Of a stretch of DNA of 64,000 nt, positions 32,918 to 41,189 are shown one piece after another; positions within the stretch are counted from its first letter, which is position 1, and every line of letters begins with the position of its first letter. The position numbers and the translations under genes were made by a program. Under the pieces are notes generated by a model, which saw nothing but the letters and a program-made list of their open reading frames with translations, had not been told where the DNA came from and searched no databases. Location: the NCBI GenBank assembly GCA_050185195.1, contig JBFWZQ010000015.1:1-64000 (forward strand), in the 5' to 3' direction. The stretch comes from CADEFQ01 sp050185195. Lineage in GTDB: Bacteria > Pseudomonadota > Gammaproteobacteria > Steroidobacterales > Steroidobacteraceae.

Positions 32918-33790
32918 CTATAGCGGTGCCGTCAGCTGCCCAGGCAGCTCCTTCTCTGACTGCTCGACGAACTCGCGAGGCAGCTGGTCGATTCGACTGA
33001 ACAGGATTCCGTCCGTTCGCCACAGCATCGCCCCGGGCCGCTCGCCCATCTTGAGCCAGGATTGCCATTCGGTCTGGCTGACCCACGAGTAGGTGTTCGG
33101 GATGTGCTGAAGTCCTTCATTCAGGACATCCGCGATCTTGCAGATCCAGCAATCGAGCGTCATCTCGGTGCGGAACTGGCCGCTCGACGGCTCGCGCCAG
33201 CGCGTAAATGCATGCCGGTAGATCCATGCATGGTCACCGAGGAATTGCCAGTCGAGCAGCATCGGTCGGTCGAATACCGTGCTCTCCATGGGGAAGTTCG
33301 CCGAAAATTCGGGCCCGCGCAGGCCGATCACCGCGCCGGAGATGCCAGCCCGGAAAGTCGGCACGGGGACTTCCTCGCCAGTGTATGGATTGGCGTAATT
33401 CGAGAGATAGCGGTGGGTTTGCGCATCCTTGTAGAAGAGCCAGTTGCGATTGCGCTCGACCACCGCGCCGTCTCCACGCAGGCTCGAGCTGCGCACGCTC
33501 ACGCCCTCGATGAGGTACATCAAGCGACCGTAGTCCGCCAAGGCTGGGCCTTTTTGCGGGTCGAGCCCAAACACACGACCGTGCTTGAACGCATAGACCG
33601 TCTTGCCCGACAGATCGCCTTGCAGGCGTCCAAGTGTCTTCACGTTGAAACGCGGATCGTGAATCGGCAGTGAAGCAGGGGCGACCGAGGCATCCGCGGC
33701 CGTCTTGTCACTCGCTGCGGCTGACAATGTCAGTAAGCCGCTCATCGCGCCAAGGGAAGCGAGGCTCTCGCGACGGGATATCAGTCTCAC
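32918..33790 (-). CDS. DUF1838 family protein, Tat-exported
   Basis: 290-residue protein of the uncharacterised DUF1838 family. From GTG at 33790 it starts RLISRRESLASLGAMSGLL, a twin-arginine leader, with AGGAG 6 bases upstream; a longer TTG start exists but lacks such a site. Conserved-looking features are FNVKTLGRLQGDLSGKTVYA, ANPYTGEEVPVPTF, PMLLDWQFLGDHAW and, near the end, TYSWVSQTEWQSW. Likely folded and cofactor-bound in the periplasm, as Tat export implies. It is divergent from the first flavin oxidase gene, sharing a 68-base intergenic region, so they probably work together. Function unknown. Confidence 0.82.
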   Translation of the reverse strand: MRLISRRESLASLGAMSGLLTLSAAASDKTAADASVAPASLPIHDPRFNVKTLGRLQGDLSGKTVYAFKHGRVFGLDPQKGPALADYGRLMYLIEGVSVRSSSLRGDGAVVERNRNWLFYKDAQTHRYLSNYANPYTGEEVPVPTFRAGISGAVIGLRGPEFSANFPMESTVFDRPMLLDWQFLGDHAWIYRHAFTRWREPSSGQFRTEMTLDCWICKIADVLNEGLQHIPNTYSWVSQTEWQSWLKMGERPGAMLWRTDGILFSRIDQLPREFVEQSEKELPGQLTAPL

Positions 33791-33858
33791 CCGTGACTCC
33801 TGATCTACGTGACTTTCAGGCTTGCAAGGCTGCAATAGTTCTCAGAACATGGCAATTG

Positions 33859-35349
33859 ATGAAATCTAATCAGATCGTAACGCCCGACTCGGGGCGTCCA
33901 GTGGAATCTGGCATCAGTCGCCGTGAGCTGTTGCAGCTTGCGGTCGGCGGGTGTGCGGCGATTGGCATGGCCGGTTCCGCGCGTGGTGCGCCGTTGCCGG
34001 CGACTCGAAGCGATGTGCTGGTGATCGGCGCGGGCTTGTCAGGCCTCAATGCGGCACTGCTGCTGGAAGAGCAGGGGTTGTCCGTAACCGTGCTCGAGGG
34101 TCGAGACCGCATTGGCGGGCGCCTGTATACGCTTGCCGACGTTCCCGGCAGGCCCGAGGCAGGCGGGAACGGCATTGGACACTCCTACGCAAGATTCCTT
34201 GACCTGGCACGGCGTCTCGATGTCCGGCTCGTCCCCGAGCGATTGCGAACCGAACCAAAGGACAGGAGTTCGTTGCACATCAACGGGGAATTCATCCCGC
34301 TGGACAAATGGGAAGGCCATTCGTCGAATCCCCATCCCGATGGACTGCGACACCTGACTCCGTGGCAGATCATTTTCAGCTTCCTCAATTCGCGGTTGCC
34401 GGAGATGGATCTCGATGGATGGCGGAGTGTTGCGAACGCGCACCTCGACATACCTGTTGCCGGCTACCTCGCTTCGCAGGGGCTGAACGACGAGACCATT
34501 CGCCTGGCCGACAAATTCAGTTCCTACGGCACCAATCTCTGGCAGTCGTCATTGCTTCAGTTTGCGCATGTATTCAGCTTCATGCGTGTATCGATGCAGT
34601 TGGCGCATGGCAAGTCGTCGATGAGTGTCGAGGGTGGCAACCAGAGGATGCCGGAGGCGATGGCCGGTGCGCTCAAGGGTGACGTGCTGGCGGGGCGACA
34701 TGTTGCCGCCGTGCACATGGGTCGCGATGGCGTGGAAGTTCGATGCCTCGATGGGACACGCCATTGCAGCAAGCACGTCGTGATGTCGCTTCCCTTCTCG
34801 GCATTGCGGCTGCTGTCCATCGAGCCGGCGTTCAGCGGGCTGCAGGCCGAGGCAATCGCGACACTGCCTTACCACCATGCCTTCCAGGTTCACTACGCAA
34901 TCGAGAAGCCGTTCTGGGAAAAGGACGGCTTGCCGCCTTCCTTCTGGTCGGATGGGCCGATCGAGCGCTTCAATGCACTGGACTACGGGCCGGGAGGCTC
35001 GATTTCATCCTTCCTGCACTACTCGAATGGGGACAGCACCGAGCGTTTCGATCGCATGGATTCCAACGCCGCCGCGCAGTTTATCCTCAGCGAGGTCGAG
35101 CGTATTCGACCGGCGGCCAAGGGCGCGCTTCGGGTGCTGAAGACGGTGTCGTGGCAGCAGTCGCCGTTTTCAGGCGGGGCGTACGCTTCCTGGATGCCTG
35201 GCCAGATAACCCGATTCGCGGATGCGATGCGACGTCCCCATCAGCGCATGTTCATGTGCGGCGAACACACGTCCACGCTCGCCCGCGGCATGGAAGGCGC
35301 GCTCGAATCGGGAGAGCGCGCGGCACTTGAGCTGCTTTCGGTCGCCTGA
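33859..35349 (+). CDS. Flavin amine-oxidase-like protein 1, Tat-exported
   Basis: 496-residue FAD enzyme of the flavin-containing amine oxidase superfamily. The leader has RR at 21-22 (SRRELLQLAVGGCAAIGMAG), a Tat signal. The Rossmann motif VIGAGLSGLNAALLLEEQG is at about 55-73, followed by EGRDRIGGRLYT. The C-terminal FAD block reads MFMCGEHTSTLARGMEGALE and SGERAA, as in monoamine/L-amino-acid oxidases. Shares WEKDGLPPSFWSDGPIERFN with the other two paralogs in the cluster. The start is the ATG that gives the leader. Substrate unknown; a secondary amine, amino acid or hydroaromatic compound is plausible. Confidence 0.88.
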   Translation: MKSNQIVTPDSGRPVESGISRRELLQLAVGGCAAIGMAGSARGAPLPATRSDVLVIGAGLSGLNAALLLEEQGLSVTVLEGRDRIGGRLYTLADVPGRPEAGGNGIGHSYARFLDLARRLDVRLVPERLRTEPKDRSSLHINGEFIPLDKWEGHSSNPHPDGLRHLTPWQIIFSFLNSRLPEMDLDGWRSVANAHLDIPVAGYLASQGLNDETIRLADKFSSYGTNLWQSSLLQFAHVFSFMRVSMQLAHGKSSMSVEGGNQRMPEAMAGALKGDVLAGRHVAAVHMGRDGVEVRCLDGTRHCSKHVVMSLPFSALRLLSIEPAFSGLQAEAIATLPYHHAFQVHYAIEKPFWEKDGLPPSFWSDGPIERFNALDYGPGGSISSFLHYSNGDSTERFDRMDSNAAAQFILSEVERIRPAAKGALRVLKTVSWQQSPFSGGAYASWMPGQITRFADAMRRPHQRMFMCGEHTSTLARGMEGALESGERAALELLSVA

Positions 35350-35404
35350 CGGGGTGGCCGCAGGCGATCGCGCCGGACGGCGGACGCAACCGCCTCATGC
35401 ATCC

Positions 35405-36361
35405 TCACTTCGTGCTTCGACCCTCGTTCAGCAACCACTCGTGCACTTGAGAGACCGACTGCCGTGCGAGGGCGCTGGGGCTGCACACGAGGTAGTAAGC
35501 GAAGCGTCGGGGATACTCGATGGCAAGCGGTTGCACCAGGGTTCCCTGGCTGAGATAAGACTCCGCCACGCTGCTGCGGGCTAGAGCTATTCCCGCGCCG
35601 CAGGCGGCTGCGGCGAGGACGTTGTTCGACATCTGAATGCGCAGGCTGCGTGATCCGTGCGCGCCCCGGACCCCGGCATGAGCCAGCCAGATGGGCCAGT
35701 CGGGCAATCCAAGCGTCCTGCTCTCGCGACTGTGCAGCATCGTGTCGTCATGAATCAGGCACTGCGACAACAGGTCCGATGCCCGACTGATCGGCGCACG
35801 GGCAAGCAGGTCTGGGCTGCAAACCGGAAATATGGCGTCCGACATCATCTGGTCGACGCGAACGTCATTGAACGGTCCGTTTCCGAAGTAGATGGCCAGG
35901 TCATGCTCGATGCTGTTCTGGGTTTGCAGCAATCCCTGGTTGAGCCACAGGCGCAGTTCCACGTTCGGGAAGCTTTCCTGGAACCGCAGCAAGCGCGCCG
36001 GAAACCAGGTGTTCAACAGCGAAGGCGGCACGATGATCGTGACGGTATGTTTCTCCCGCTCCACATGCACGTGGTCGAACACGTGCGAGATGGAATCAAA
36101 AATCGTGTGAAGGCCAGGCGCGCAGACATGGCCCGCTGCCGTCAGGGACAGCCCTTGCGAGGGGTCGCGACGAAAGAGCTGGATGTCCAGGTACTCTTCC
36201 AGCGTCTTGATTTGCTGGCTGATTGCAGACGTCGTGACACAGAGCTCCCGGGCGGCCTCACTGAAACTCATGTGACGGACGGCAGCCTCAAAAGCTCGCA
36301 CCGACCCCAGGGGTGGGAGCTTGCGTTGCCTGAACCGGGTCGATCGGGCGGGTAGGCTCAT
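35405..36361 (-). CDS. LysR-family transcriptional regulator (GcvA-like)
   Basis: 318 residues: N-terminal winged helix (LGSVRAFEAAVRHMSFSEAA, then SAISQQIKTLEEYL, LFRR) and a C-terminal substrate-binding domain (HTVTIIVPPSLLNTWFPARL). This resembles GcvA-type regulators. It is divergent from the Sel1-like gene and its start codon abuts the conserved ATTAGAAAAACT element that recurs before the CpcT-like gene. That makes it the likely controller of both promoters in the cluster, responding to the pathway substrate or product. Confidence 0.9.
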   Translation of the reverse strand: MSLPARSTRFRQRKLPPLGSVRAFEAAVRHMSFSEAARELCVTTSAISQQIKTLEEYLDIQLFRRDPSQGLSLTAAGHVCAPGLHTIFDSISHVFDHVHVEREKHTVTIIVPPSLLNTWFPARLLRFQESFPNVELRLWLNQGLLQTQNSIEHDLAIYFGNGPFNDVRVDQMMSDAIFPVCSPDLLARAPISRASDLLSQCLIHDDTMLHSRESRTLGLPDWPIWLAHAGVRGAHGSRSLRIQMSNNVLAAAACGAGIALARSSVAESYLSQGTLVQPLAIEYPRRFAYYLVCSPSALARQSVSQVHEWLLNEGRSTK

Positions 36362-36404
36362 TAGAAAAACTGGATTGAGGCGAGGGTGGCATAAAGTTAT
36401 ACGT
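36360..36404 (+). promoter_or_regulatory. Cluster promoter module, copy 1
   Basis: ATTAGAAAAACT upstream element at 36360, then TTGAGG (36375-36380), 17-base spacer and TATACG (36398-36403) inside AAGTTATACGT. It drives the gene at 36471 and lies in the divergent region with lysR. The same elements with the same 34-base spacing recur at 37204. Confidence 0.6.
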
Positions 36405-36470
36405 AAGACGTGCCATATTCAAATTCCCTTGGGGCAGCGGGCCCGGGGTTTGATTTCTTGAAGGAAAGCC

Positions 36471-37082
36471 ATGCCGAAGTTCGCCTCTGTTCTTGCACTC
36501 CTGTTTTCTTCAGCGGCCGCCCTGGCGGGCGAGCCGGGGTCCAGGACATTTGACAGCTCCCCGTTTTCCCAGGCCGTGACCGGATGCGACCGGCTGGCCG
36601 CGCATCCCGAGGATCCCTTCAAGGTAACGCCCGGCCTTCCGACGGAATCAGTGGATTTCCTGGCCGCAATTGCTGCTTGTCGCGTAGCACTCACGCAGGA
36701 TCCGGGAAACCCGCGCATTCTTTACCAGACCGCGCGCGCACTGACTTACGCCGGGCAGGTCAAGGAAGCGCTCCCGCTCATAGAGAAGGCTGTCGCTCTC
36801 CACTATCCGCAGGCGCTCTTCGTCACTGGCTACCTGTACCTGGAGGGATTCGCGGGCGCGCCAAAAGACCCTTGCCGGGCCGCGGAGTTGCTCCGGGAGT
36901 CGGCCGAGTACGGTCGGATGTCTGCCGTGCTGGGCTATCCCGCGTATGCGCTCGAGGGAAGGTTCAAGGGGTGTCCCGGTGAGCCCAGCAAGGCTGAAGT
37001 CAGGAAGTTCCTCGAGTCCGCGAGGTCTCTGACTTCCAACTACTTCCACGGCCTGCTGATTGACGCCCTGTTGCGCGACTAG
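36471..37082 (+). CDS. Exported Sel1/TPR-like protein
   Basis: 203 residues with a Sec signal peptide (MPKFASVLALLFSSAAALAG). The mature part has helical repeats of Sel1/TPR character, e.g. ACRVALTQDPGNPRILYQTA, ALPLIEKAVALHYPQALFVT and AAELLRESAEYGRMSAVLG, and four cysteines spaced as if for two disulphides. Such domains serve as protein-protein scaffolds in the periplasm. It has its own promoter copy and is the first gene after lysR. No named family. Confidence 0.75.
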   Translation: MPKFASVLALLFSSAAALAGEPGSRTFDSSPFSQAVTGCDRLAAHPEDPFKVTPGLPTESVDFLAAIAACRVALTQDPGNPRILYQTARALTYAGQVKEALPLIEKAVALHYPQALFVTGYLYLEGFAGAPKDPCRAAELLRESAEYGRMSAVLGYPAYALEGRFKGCPGEPSKAEVRKFLESARSLTSNYFHGLLIDALLRD

Positions 37083-37203
37083 TTCGGGCCATGCGGTCAC
37101 GACGCGTCCGGGCGTGATCGGTGGAATCCCGGCCTTTGCGTCGTTTCGCGCAACGAAAGCAGGCTGAACGACCCGGAAGGCGATCGGGATTCCCGAGTGG
37201 CTG

Positions 37204-37248
37204 ATTAGAAAAACTTGTTTGAGCGCTTTGATCACTGAAGTTATACGT
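37204..37248 (+). promoter_or_regulatory. Cluster promoter module, copy 2
   Basis: ATTAGAAAAACT at 37204, TTGAGC (37219-37224), 17-base spacer, TATACG (37242-37247) in AAGTTATACGT. Drives the CpcT-like gene and probably the operon that follows to 44871. The rest of the 37083-37203 gap shows nothing recognisable. Confidence 0.6.
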
Positions 37249-37292
37249 TAAGCATGCCTCGTTCCAGTGATTGGTGGACTCGTGCCACTGCC

Positions 37293-38309
37293 ATGGTCCC
37301 TGTTCGGCAACTCGCAATTGCGCTGATCGGCGCCGTGGCGAGCGCCGCATCACCGGTCGTGACCGCGGCCGCACCGGTCCAGGATGACCCGAGCGCGCGC
37401 GATCTGCAGCGACTGGTCGCGTGGTTCGAGGGTGACTTCGACAACCAGGAACAGGTCTGGTTTGAGAATGAGAGGCGGTCCAGTGTTGCGGTCGGCGAAC
37501 GCCATGAGCGAGTGCACGCCACGCACAGCCGGGTGAATCTCCCCGCCTTTGGCCAGTACGTGTTCTACGTCGAGGAGTATCTCGACGACGATCCCGCCAG
37601 GATTTTTCGCCAACGCCTCGTAACCTTCGAAAGCGCGCGTGAGGCTGGCGTCCGGATGAGGCTGTGGTTCTTCAGGCAGCCGGCGAACGTAGTGGGTGCC
37701 CAAAAGGATGCGGCGAAAATCTCGGGGATCACTCGCGCGGATGTATCCGAGATTGCCGGCTGCGACGTGCTATGGGTGCTCGAGGGCGACCAGTACGTTG
37801 GAGGCATGCAGCCGCGCGCCTGCGTCTTCGGTGACAAGGCAGAACGACGCTACTCGCAGCACGATCTCATACTGTCGGCCACCAAGTACTGGCGCGTTGA
37901 TCGCACCTTTCTGCTGGATTCCGGCAGGTTGTATCAAGGACACCCGGCCGGAGTGCCGCACAAGATGGTGCGGACGAAAAAATTCTCCTGTGACATCAAT
38001 TTCTATGCGGGCGACTACCTGCAGGGTCCGCATCCGGATGACCAGGCGATCCTGGATCAGGAGATTCACAGCCAGGGTGGAACCATAAAGGTCACGCGCG
38101 CAACCGACCAGAAGGAGTATGTCTTTCGGCTGCGTGACAAGGAGTACCCGTACTTCGAAGAGAATCCGGATTTCATGTTCCTGTCCGTGCGTCGCGGCAA
38201 TGAGCCATTCCTCGCCTACTCGCTGCACGATCCGGCCGCGACACTGATTGGATTCAACCTCGGGTGGTTGAGCGTGTTCTGCGAACGCATGGGTTCGCCC
38301 CGTAGCTGA
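37293..38309 (+). CDS. CpcT/CpeT-type chromophore lyase family protein, exported
   Basis: 338 residues with a signal peptide (MVPVRQLAIALIGAVASAAS). The mature protein matches the CpcT/CpeT pattern: LVAWFEGDFDNQEQVW at the start of the domain, YVEEYLDDDPARIFRQRLVT, GCDVLWVLEGDQYVGGM followed by a Cys, and FSCDINFYAGDYL. In cyanobacteria this family attaches bilins to phycobiliproteins; here there is no phycobiliprotein and the protein is secreted. A role in binding a tetrapyrrole-like or other hydrophobic small molecule is inference. ATG 37293 is preferred over 37254 because it begins the signal peptide. First gene of the main operon. Confidence 0.75.
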   Translation: MVPVRQLAIALIGAVASAASPVVTAAAPVQDDPSARDLQRLVAWFEGDFDNQEQVWFENERRSSVAVGERHERVHATHSRVNLPAFGQYVFYVEEYLDDDPARIFRQRLVTFESAREAGVRMRLWFFRQPANVVGAQKDAAKISGITRADVSEIAGCDVLWVLEGDQYVGGMQPRACVFGDKAERRYSQHDLILSATKYWRVDRTFLLDSGRLYQGHPAGVPHKMVRTKKFSCDINFYAGDYLQGPHPDDQAILDQEIHSQGGTIKVTRATDQKEYVFRLRDKEYPYFEENPDFMFLSVRRGNEPFLAYSLHDPAATLIGFNLGWLSVFCERMGSPRS

Positions 38310-38343
38310 TTTTTCCGCCAGCCAGGCGCCAGGGGAAGCAAAG

Positions 38344-39276
38344 GTGTTCGAGCTTGCAGCCACGATGCCACTCGCGATTGCCTATGCAGTCATAGGTGTC
38401 GGCGACATGCAGGAGGCGCTCGACCTGTGGGTCGGGCGCTTCGGCATGGAAGTGGTGGTGCGCCAGTCAGGAGACGACCCTGAACTCGCCCGCGCCTGGA
38501 ATCTTCCCGGCGACGGCATAGTGGATCAGGCGCTGTTGCGCACACCGGGCGTCAAGGATGGCGGCATACATCTCGTGAAGTTCCGCAATCCCGGTCCCGC
38601 CGTGCGTGACGGCGCGTCGCCCACCGCATTGCTGCCGAAGAGCGTCGATGTGGCTGTGCGCGACATCGAGGCCCGGTACGCGGAACTCAAGGATGCGGGC
38701 TACCAGTTCCGGTCGAAGGTTGGTGCGTTCGAGACCGCGCAGGGCCAGAAGGTATTCGAAGTGCACATGACCGGGCACGACGGCATCAATGTGGTGCTGG
38801 TGGAGCAGCCCGGGCAGCTGGAACCTGCAAGTTCCAGGGGTTATGGCGTCGCGCCGCTGATTGTGGCCATTTCGCCTGACAACCGGCTCGAGGCGGAGTT
38901 CCTCCAGCACGTGCTGGGACTCGAGGAGTTGATGCATAACCGCTTCGGCGGGCCCTCCGTCGAGCGCACCATCGGGCTGCCGCCTGGGGCAAGCCTGGAT
39001 GTGCGCATTCTGGGCGCCCGATCGCGTGTGTTCGGGCGCATTGAGCTCGTGCAGTACGAGGGAGTGGCAAGCGAAAACCGCTACCCGCGAGCCGTTGCGC
39101 CAGCGCGCGGCCAGTTGTCCGTCACATACTTCGTTGACGATCTCGGCCGGATAGTCTCCCGGGCGGCTGGTCATGTGAACGATCTGGGCCGGGTCGCAAG
39201 CATCTACGGTCGAGCACGCATGGCCACGTTGACGACCCCCGCCGGTTTGCGGATCCATCTCGTGGAGTCACCATGA
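38344..39276 (+). CDS. Two-domain VOC (glyoxalase/dioxygenase) protein
   Basis: 310 residues with two vicinal-oxygen-chelate modules (about 10-150 and 165-305), the arrangement of extradiol dioxygenases and related lyases. AYAVIGVGDMQEALDLWVGRFG opens the first and VAISPDNRLEAEFLQHVLGL the second. Metal ligands of classical extradiol enzymes are not all obvious, so the reaction is open: ring cleavage, isomerisation or binding. No signal peptide, so it acts in the cytoplasm. GTG start with GGGGAAG 7 bases upstream. It overlaps the next gene (ATGA). Confidence 0.8.
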   Translation: MFELAATMPLAIAYAVIGVGDMQEALDLWVGRFGMEVVVRQSGDDPELARAWNLPGDGIVDQALLRTPGVKDGGIHLVKFRNPGPAVRDGASPTALLPKSVDVAVRDIEARYAELKDAGYQFRSKVGAFETAQGQKVFEVHMTGHDGINVVLVEQPGQLEPASSRGYGVAPLIVAISPDNRLEAEFLQHVLGLEELMHNRFGGPSVERTIGLPPGASLDVRILGARSRVFGRIELVQYEGVASENRYPRAVAPARGQLSVTYFVDDLGRIVSRAAGHVNDLGRVASIYGRARMATLTTPAGLRIHLVESP

Positions 39277-40712
39277 CCACCGTCAATCGACGTACGGCGC
39301 TCGCGCTGCTCGGAGGCGCGGTCGGCACGCTGCCACGCCCGCTTTATGCAAGTGCGGACCGCCCACTGGACGCAGTAGTCGTAGGCGCCGGGCTGTCGGG
39401 CCTGTACGCCGCCTTGCTGCTCGAGGAGCAGGGGCTCAGCGTGCAGGTACTCGAAGGCAGGCAGCGGGTCGGCGGTCGCGTGTACACCCTGAAGATGGTG
39501 CCCGGCAGCGTCGAGGCGGGTGGCGAAGTGATCGGGCCGGCCTATGCGCGCATGCTCGATACGGCACGCCGACTGAAGCTCGAGGTTGCGCCGTTGAAGC
39601 CCCTCGCGCCTCCCGGGGACTGGGCGTACTACCTCGGCGGCAAGTTCATCCTCAAGGACGAGTGGCAGTCGAGCACCATGAATCCCCTGTCGGGGGATGA
39701 CCGCAAGATCCTGCCTCATCAGTTGCTGCAGACACTGATGTACCGCGATGCCCCCTTGCGCGGCCGTTCCCTCGATGCCTGGCTCACGCCCGAGTTCGAG
39801 AAATGGGACATTCCCGCCACTGACTACCTGCGCGCACTCGGGCACAACCAGCAGACAATCGACCTCGCCGGAATTGTCGTGCACACCGACACTCTTGCCG
39901 GTACGTCAGCCCTTCACGAGATGCGCCGGTATCACGTTGGCGATGCCAGTCGCGGCAACCTCTCCTCCGGCGCCAACCTCGGCATGCAGATCGCCGGCGG
40001 CAATTCGCGCTTGCCTGAGGCAATGGCTGGTTCCCTGAAGAACGGCGTACAACTCGGAAAAGCCGTGTTCGCGCTGGCCAGCGATGGCGACGGAGTGACC
40101 GTGCATTGCACCGACGCGACGCGCCATCGGGCGCGCTTCGCGGTCGTGTCGATGCCGTTGCCACGGTTGCGCGATGTGCTGTTCTCTCCGGGACTCCCGG
40201 CACCCCTCGCGGGTGCCGTGCAGGAAGTCGACTACGGGATCTCCATCCAGGTGCACATGCGGGTCCGCGAGCCGTACTGGGAAAAGGACGGCTTGCCGCC
40301 GAGCATGTGGACGGACACCGGAATAGAGCGGTTCACGCCACTCAACCGCGGCCCGAATGGCGAGGTGTCCTCCATGATCGCATTCATCAACGGCGCCGAG
40401 GCGCGACGTTATGCGTTCATGAGCGACCAGGAGTGCTTCGAGTACGTTGCGGCCGTTGCGGCGCAGATCCGCCCATCGACCCGCGGACTGCTGGAGCCGA
40501 TCACGATCCAGTCGTGCGCGCGCGACCCGTTCGGCGCCGGTGACTGGGTCTACTGGAAGCCCGGGCAGGTTCGCAAATACGCGCATCACATGCGCGACGG
40601 CCTCGCCCGTGTCGCATTTTGTGGCGAGCACACCGCCATCATGCAGCGTGGCATGGAAGGTGCCTTCGAAGCCGGCGAGCGTGCCGCCATGGAGATTCTG
40701 CAACATGTCTGA
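39273..40712 (+). CDS. Flavin amine-oxidase-like protein 2, Tat-exported
   Basis: 479 residues. TTVNRRTALALLGGAVGTL is a twin-arginine leader (RR 6-7). Rossmann motif VVGAGLSGLYAALLLEEQG follows, then EGRQRVGGRVYT. C-terminal FAD-binding FCGEHTAIMQRGMEGAFEAG is typical of amine oxidases. It shares WEKDGLPPSMWTDTGIERF with paralogs 1 and 3. The stop overlaps the cytochrome c gene by 8 bases, which strongly suggests that its electrons go to that cytochrome, i.e. it acts as a dehydrogenase rather than an oxidase. Substrate unknown. Confidence 0.88.
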   Translation: MTTVNRRTALALLGGAVGTLPRPLYASADRPLDAVVVGAGLSGLYAALLLEEQGLSVQVLEGRQRVGGRVYTLKMVPGSVEAGGEVIGPAYARMLDTARRLKLEVAPLKPLAPPGDWAYYLGGKFILKDEWQSSTMNPLSGDDRKILPHQLLQTLMYRDAPLRGRSLDAWLTPEFEKWDIPATDYLRALGHNQQTIDLAGIVVHTDTLAGTSALHEMRRYHVGDASRGNLSSGANLGMQIAGGNSRLPEAMAGSLKNGVQLGKAVFALASDGDGVTVHCTDATRHRARFAVVSMPLPRLRDVLFSPGLPAPLAGAVQEVDYGISIQVHMRVREPYWEKDGLPPSMWTDTGIERFTPLNRGPNGEVSSMIAFINGAEARRYAFMSDQECFEYVAAVAAQIRPSTRGLLEPITIQSCARDPFGAGDWVYWKPGQVRKYAHHMRDGLARVAFCGEHTAIMQRGMEGAFEAGERAAMEILQHV

Positions 40713-41139
40713 CCTGAAACCTGGCATTGTATTGCTTGTGCTCGTGGCCGCCCAGTCCGGAGTCGGCATCGCCACCGCCGCACTGGCCGGCGAGAGCGGC
40801 CCTGCGGCTGTCGCTGCTTCGCCCGGCGAAGCGGAGATCCGTCGCGGCAAGTTGCTGTTCCTGCAATGTCGCGCCTGCCATGAGGTTGCATCGGGCCAGC
40901 CCCACAAGGTTGGCCCGAACCTGCACGGCGTCATGGGTCGAAAAGCAGCGCTCGCAGAAGGCTATGCCTACTCCGATGCGCTCAAGAAGTCCGGGCTGAC
41001 CTGGGATTTCGCCACGCTCGACAACTGGATCAAACACCCGGCGTCCATTGTGCCGGGTACGACGATGGCCTTCGTCGGCATTCCCGGCGAAGCAGACCGG
41101 CGTGCGCTGATTGCCTACCTCGAATCAGCGACACGCTAG
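40705..41139 (+). CDS. Class I cytochrome c
   Basis: 144 residues with a Sec signal (PGIVLLVLVAAQSGVGIATAALA). Haem-binding CRACH is at 55-59, and Met121 in PGTTMAFVG is the distal ligand; KVGPNLHGVMGRKAA and LDNWIKHPASIVPG match the mitochondrial-like cytochrome c/c2 type. A small soluble periplasmic electron carrier. It overlaps the preceding flavoenzyme gene and is probably its electron acceptor, passing electrons on to a terminal oxidase. Confidence 0.92.
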   Translation: MSDLKPGIVLLVLVAAQSGVGIATAALAGESGPAAVAASPGEAEIRRGKLLFLQCRACHEVASGQPHKVGPNLHGVMGRKAALAEGYAYSDALKKSGLTWDFATLDNWIKHPASIVPGTTMAFVGIPGEADRRALIAYLESATR

Positions 41140-41189
41140 GCGGCATATTCATACGGAGCGCTTCAGGGAGCGTCAGGAGTTCATAGACC

